The notes under the pieces are model-generated. The model was not told the origin of the DNA, made no database searches, and saw only the letters and a list, made by a program, of their open reading frames with translations. A stretch of 64,000 nt of DNA from an uncultured Bacteroidales bacterium (lineage in GTDB: Bacteria; Bacteroidota; Bacteroidia; Bacteroidales; UBA932), in contig ONII01000011.1 in assembly GCA_900317845.1 (NCBI GenBank), forward strand, positions 47,933 through 111,932, written 5' to 3'. Positions 60,978 through 64,000 of the stretch are shown piece by piece (within the stretch, counting starts at the first letter, position 1; every line of letters begins with the position of its first letter). Made by a program: the position numbers and the translations under genes.

Positions 60978-62393
60978 TTAAAAGTTAAAGTAATTCTTGG
61001 CGTTGTTGTAGGAGATGTCTTCCACCATCTGGCCGATGAATTCAATCTCACTGGCGGGGAGTTTACCTCCCTCGATGTCCTTGCCCAGCACGTCGCACAG
61101 GATGCGGCGGAAATACTCGTGGCGAGGATAAGAGATGAAGCTGCGGCTGTCGGTAAGCATGCCCACGAAGCGGGAGAACAGGCCCAGAACGCTCAGGGCG
61201 TCCATCTGGCGGCGCATACCCACTTCCTGATCCAGGAACCACCAACCGGAACCGAACTGCATCTTGCCGGGTATGGTGCCGTCGTTGAAGGTGTAAAGCA
61301 TGGTCATCATCACCTCGTTGTCCTTCGGGTTCAGGCAGTAAAGGATGGTCTTAGTAAGGGCATCCTCGCTGGCCAGGCGGTTGAAGAACTTGTGACCGGC
61401 AGCGGCAATCTCCTGGTCGTGGATGGCATCGAAACCGGTATCCGGGCCCACCAGATTGAACATCTTGGTATTGTTGTTACGGATAGCGCCGATGTGGAAC
61501 TGCTGTGCCCAGCCGGCCTTGCAGTCCATGACGGCCTGGTCGTGCAGGAAGGCGCTGCGGAACTTGTTCAGTTCTTTCTCGCTGGGGCGCTTGCCAAGGA
61601 GCACCAACTTGAAGATGGCTTCTATCTCCAGTTCGGTGTAATCCTCGCTGTAGAAATTCTCCAAGCCGTGGTCGGAGAGTTTGCAGCCGTTGGCGGCAAA
61701 GTAGTCGTGGCGCTTCTGGAGGGCATCGCAAAGGTCTGCGTAGGAGTTAATCTCCATGCCGGCAGCAGCGCCCAATTGCTCCAGATAAGCCTTGTATGCC
61801 TTGGGATCCTCGATGGCCATGGCCTTGTCCGGTCGCCAGGCGGGGATGACTTTTGTGCCGAAAGGCTCTGCCGCAATCTGCTTGTGCCAACGAAGGTCAT
61901 CGGCCGGGTCATCCGTGGTACAAACAGTCTCCACGTTGAACTTGCGGATGAGGGCCTGGCCGCGGAATTCGGGAGTAGCCAGCTTGGCGTTGCACTCCTC
62001 GAAAATCTCACGCGCGGTAGCCGGGCACAGGAGTTTGTCGATGCCGAACACGCGGCTCAGCTCCAGGTGGGTCCAGTGGTACAGGGGGTTACGCATGGTG
62101 TACGGAACGGTCTCGGCCCATTTCTGGAAGGTCTCCCAGGCGCTGTACTTGCCGCCGGTGAGGTAATCCTCGCTTACGCCGTTGGCACGCATGGCACGCC
62201 ACTTATAGTGGTCTCCGTAGTGGCCGTCAACCAGCCAGAGCTGGGTAATGTCGCGGAACTGAATATTCTCCGCTATCTGCTGCGGCACCAGGTGGCAGTG
62301 ATAGTCAATGATGGGCATCTTCTCCGCGTGCTCATGGTACAGTTTCTTGGCGGTCTCCGTCTGGAGCATGAAATCAGGGTTGATAAAAGCCAT
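60978..62393 (-). CDS. uxaC: Glucuronate/galacturonate isomerase
   Basis: A 471-residue uronate isomerase that converts galacturonate to tagaturonate and glucuronate to fructuronate. It is an amidohydrolase-fold protein: MPIIDYHCHLVPQQIAEN near residue 27 holds the metal HxH, LYHWTHLELSRVFG near 104, VCTTDDPADDLRWH near 159, and the C-terminal RFVGMLTDSRSFISYPRHEYFRRIL near 408-432 is characteristic. The ATG at 62393 (MAFINPDFML) is preferred to a TTG at 62402. It is the first cytosolic step of the saturated uronate branch and leads into uxaA downstream. Confidence 0.96.
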   Translation of the reverse strand: MAFINPDFMLQTETAKKLYHEHAEKMPIIDYHCHLVPQQIAENIQFRDITQLWLVDGHYGDHYKWRAMRANGVSEDYLTGGKYSAWETFQKWAETVPYTMRNPLYHWTHLELSRVFGIDKLLCPATAREIFEECNAKLATPEFRGQALIRKFNVETVCTTDDPADDLRWHKQIAAEPFGTKVIPAWRPDKAMAIEDPKAYKAYLEQLGAAAGMEINSYADLCDALQKRHDYFAANGCKLSDHGLENFYSEDYTELEIEAIFKLVLLGKRPSEKELNKFRSAFLHDQAVMDCKAGWAQQFHIGAIRNNNTKMFNLVGPDTGFDAIHDQEIAAAGHKFFNRLASEDALTKTILYCLNPKDNEVMMTMLYTFNDGTIPGKMQFGSGWWFLDQEVGMRRQMDALSVLGLFSRFVGMLTDSRSFISYPRHEYFRRILCDVLGKDIEGGKLPASEIEFIGQMVEDISYNNAKNYFNF

Positions 62394-62462
62394 AGTGTTC
62401 AATTATTTAAGTTGTTTGGAAGAGAGTCGGGGTATCACCCCCGGCTCCCTTAAAAAAGCAGA

Positions 62463-64000
62463 CTACTGATTGGTGTAGTAGATGTGATAGAAACACAGAC
62501 CGTTCTCGGGGGCGGTAATCACCACCTCACCGGCCGGAATGCTGAATTCAAGTTCACCGGGAGTAGCCTTGCCGAAGCCACCGGCCTGGGCCTGAGAGTC
62601 CTCACCAACAGTTACTGCGACGGTACGGTCCATAGCCGCGGAGCTGCCGGTGTTGGAGGAGGTTACCTTCAGGGTTCCCTGCTCGGGAGCCGTGAACTTG
62701 AAGTAACGGTCCATGTCACCAGACTTGCCGCCAAACTGAATGTAAGTGGTGTTGTACTTACTCTTGCTGCCGGAGTGGAATTGCAGGCCGTTCACGGTGA
62801 TATCGATGTTGGTGATATCGGTATTCACACCACCCAGAGCGCCCAGGGCATCCTGCCAGTCGGCATCGGAGAAGTCCCAGGTGAGGGTTACCTCCACCTG
62901 CTCTTCCCCACCCTTAGGCTGGATGGCGAAGGAAGCGGCGCCCTTGTCGGAAGCTACATAATAGATGTCGCCTTCGCGCGGGAGAGCCTGCACGGTAAAG
63001 GTGTACAGACCCGCCTTGAGGGCGGCGATGTCCTCTGCGGGAACGGTGAAGCTAAGCTCCGTCTGCGGATCCTGGGCGCGCTTGTTGAAGACCACCTGAT
63101 AAGAGGCGGCATTGTCGATGGCTTCCCAGGTAATGGTGACAGGAGCGGCCTCGCCTTCCTGGATGGTCACGGGATCCACCACGGGCTTGGGCGTAGCCAG
63201 CACCTTGTTCAGGGCCAGCACATCCTCGCTCCAGGCCAGTTTGGTGAGGGAGATGGGACCGTTGGCATAGAGATAAACTGTACCCTCGCCTTCCACCTCG
63301 GGGATAACCACTTTCTGCACACCGGCGGAAGAAGCGGCCACGCCACCCTTCACTTCAATGCCGTTGTCGTCCAGCAGGGCGACCACCACGCTGGCGCCGG
63401 TCTTGGCACCGTCTGCAACCAGCAGGTCCACGGAACCGGGAGCGTCAATCTTAAATGCAGCATAGCCCACGGTAGGAACGCCCTTGCGGGTAAGCGGCGT
63501 AGCGCTGAGGAAGGAGATGGCGCCGTCGGCATTCATCGGGGTTCCCTCGGAGCCCACCAGCAGGAGTTCGTCGCGGACGCGGCTGTTCTTCACCTCACCG
63601 GCAAAGAGGCTGGCATCCTGAAGGTTCCAGGTGTGGGCCTCGGTAATTACGTTCTGGGTGAGGTCCTCGGGTTTCTCCACGTAGGAAATCCACCACTTGG
63701 AAGCACCCACCTGACCTTCGATGAGGTCCTGGGCGGCCAGCTGGAAGAAGTTACCCTTGGAGTTGTAGCAAGGATCCACGTTCATCACCTTGAAACCGGC
63801 CTCGGCGGGAGAAAGCTTCTTGAAGAAGTCCTTGCCGTTGGCATAGCTGTAGTTGCCGGAAGCGTTCAGCGTAGGAAGAACGGTGTTGGCATTATCCTGG
63901 AACAGCTGGGCTTTGTCCACAACAGCTTCATCCGTCTTGCCGCCGTCTTCCCACAGGAAGAGGTTGTTCTTCAGGGACATCTCGTGGGGAACACGCACGG
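62463..64000 (-). CDS. DUF5123/lyase-associated surface protein, partial
   Basis: Only the C-terminal 510 or so residues are in the window; the N-terminus lies beyond the right edge. The visible part starts VRVPHEMSLKNNLFLWEDGG, and FKVMNVDPCYNSKGNFFQLAAQDLI with VGASKWWISYVE resembles the DUF5123-type end of a beta-helix. One fibronectin-III-like domain follows (about PKPVVDPVTIQEGEAAPVTITWE). The last about 140 residues form a beta-sandwich (LTWDFSDADWQDALG to YHIYYTNQ) like the tail found in Bacteroidota pectin lyases. It is likely an outer-membrane pectin-degrading or -binding protein. The exact family needs the missing part. Confidence 0.65.
   Translation of the reverse strand, partial: VRVPHEMSLKNNLFLWEDGGKTDEAVVDKAQLFQDNANTVLPTLNASGNYSYANGKDFFKKLSPAEAGFKVMNVDPCYNSKGNFFQLAAQDLIEGQVGASKWWISYVEKPEDLTQNVITEAHTWNLQDASLFAGEVKNSRVRDELLLVGSEGTPMNADGAISFLSATPLTRKGVPTVGYAAFKIDAPGSVDLLVADGAKTGASVVVALLDDNGIEVKGGVAASSAGVQKVVIPEVEGEGTVYLYANGPISLTKLAWSEDVLALNKVLATPKPVVDPVTIQEGEAAPVTITWEAIDNAASYQVVFNKRAQDPQTELSFTVPAEDIAALKAGLYTFTVQALPREGDIYYVASDKGAASFAIQPKGGEEQVEVTLTWDFSDADWQDALGALGGVNTDITNIDITVNGLQFHSGSKSKYNTTYIQFGGKSGDMDRYFKFTAPEQGTLKVTSSNTGSSAAMDRTVAVTVGEDSQAQAGGFGKATPGELEFSIPAGEVVITAPENGLCFYHIYYTNQ

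Overview
The window is a GC-rich, gene-dense stretch of a Bacteroidota chromosome, most likely a Bacteroidales gut or rumen commensal. The genus cannot be fixed from the sequence; an Alistipes-like or Cryptobacteroides-like relative is only a guess. The reasons are the many Bacteroides-type promoters (TAnnTTTG near -7, TTTG near -33), the families DUF4831, PCMD, BACON, DUF5123 and DUF2764, a methylmalonyl-CoA decarboxylase operon (succinate to propionate), a bacterial V-type ATPase of the Bacteroidetes type, and SpI/SpII signal peptides typical of the phylum. No tRNA, rRNA, CRISPR array or insertion sequence was seen. One integrase stands alone.

Layout. 1-8.8 kb: dipeptidase PepD (cut by the left edge), a DUF4831 protein, an LpxL-like acyltransferase, then a forward run of peptide transporter, zeta-toxin-like kinase, TldD/TldE pair and a glycosyltransferase. 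8.8-10.6 kb: a PCMD lipoprotein and an outer-membrane barrel. 10.7-17.5 kb: TrkA, the Na+-pumping methylmalonyl-CoA decarboxylase genes (alpha, OadG-like gamma with a lamin-tail domain, biotin carrier, beta), and a serine hydrolase. 17.7-22.6 kb: indolepyruvate oxidoreductase alpha/beta, an aminotransferase and a CoA-transferase, a plausible aromatic amino acid to arylacetate pathway. 22.6-23.9 kb: a BamA/TamA-like barrel. 24.0-31.2 kb: V-ATPase E, DUF2764, A, B, D, I, K. 31.2-34.1 kb: two secreted peptidases (clostripain-like C11 and S37). 34.1-39.4 kb: YggS, YidC, DUF349 protein, TrmD and a candidate leader RNA. 39.4-46.4 kb: a TonB receptor under a TPP riboswitch, glutamine cyclotransferase, DUF1846 protein, Pgi, a nitroreductase and the RNase P RNA.

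46.4-64 kb is a pectin/uronate utilisation region on the minus strand, split by a divergent tyrosine recombinase. The right block encodes a DUF5123/lyase-like protein (cut by the right edge), UxaC, UxaA, a BACON-pectate lyase, UxaB, a hexuronate MFS transporter and a pectin methylesterase. It takes galacturonate or glucuronate to KDG. The left block encodes KduD, an orphan PTS galactitol-type EIIC permease, KduI with an N-terminal signal peptide, KDG kinase and KDPG aldolase. It handles unsaturated uronates and finishes KDG breakdown to pyruvate and glyceraldehyde-3-phosphate.

The most interesting points are the following. First, exported KduI followed by an orphan EIIC and cytosolic KduD suggests a pathway split across the inner membrane. 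Second, a dispersed imperfect-palindromic repeat (core TGTCATTCTGAGCG and variants) has entered three protein-coding genes in frame (OadG-like, YggS, UxaA) and also sits just 3' of several stop codons in the pectin operon. Third, a strong promoter upstream of trmD drives a short RNA with a 14-codon leader ORF and two hairpins. Fourth, Na+ ligands in the V-ATPase K subunit, together with the Na+-pumping decarboxylase, suggest a sodium-based energy economy.
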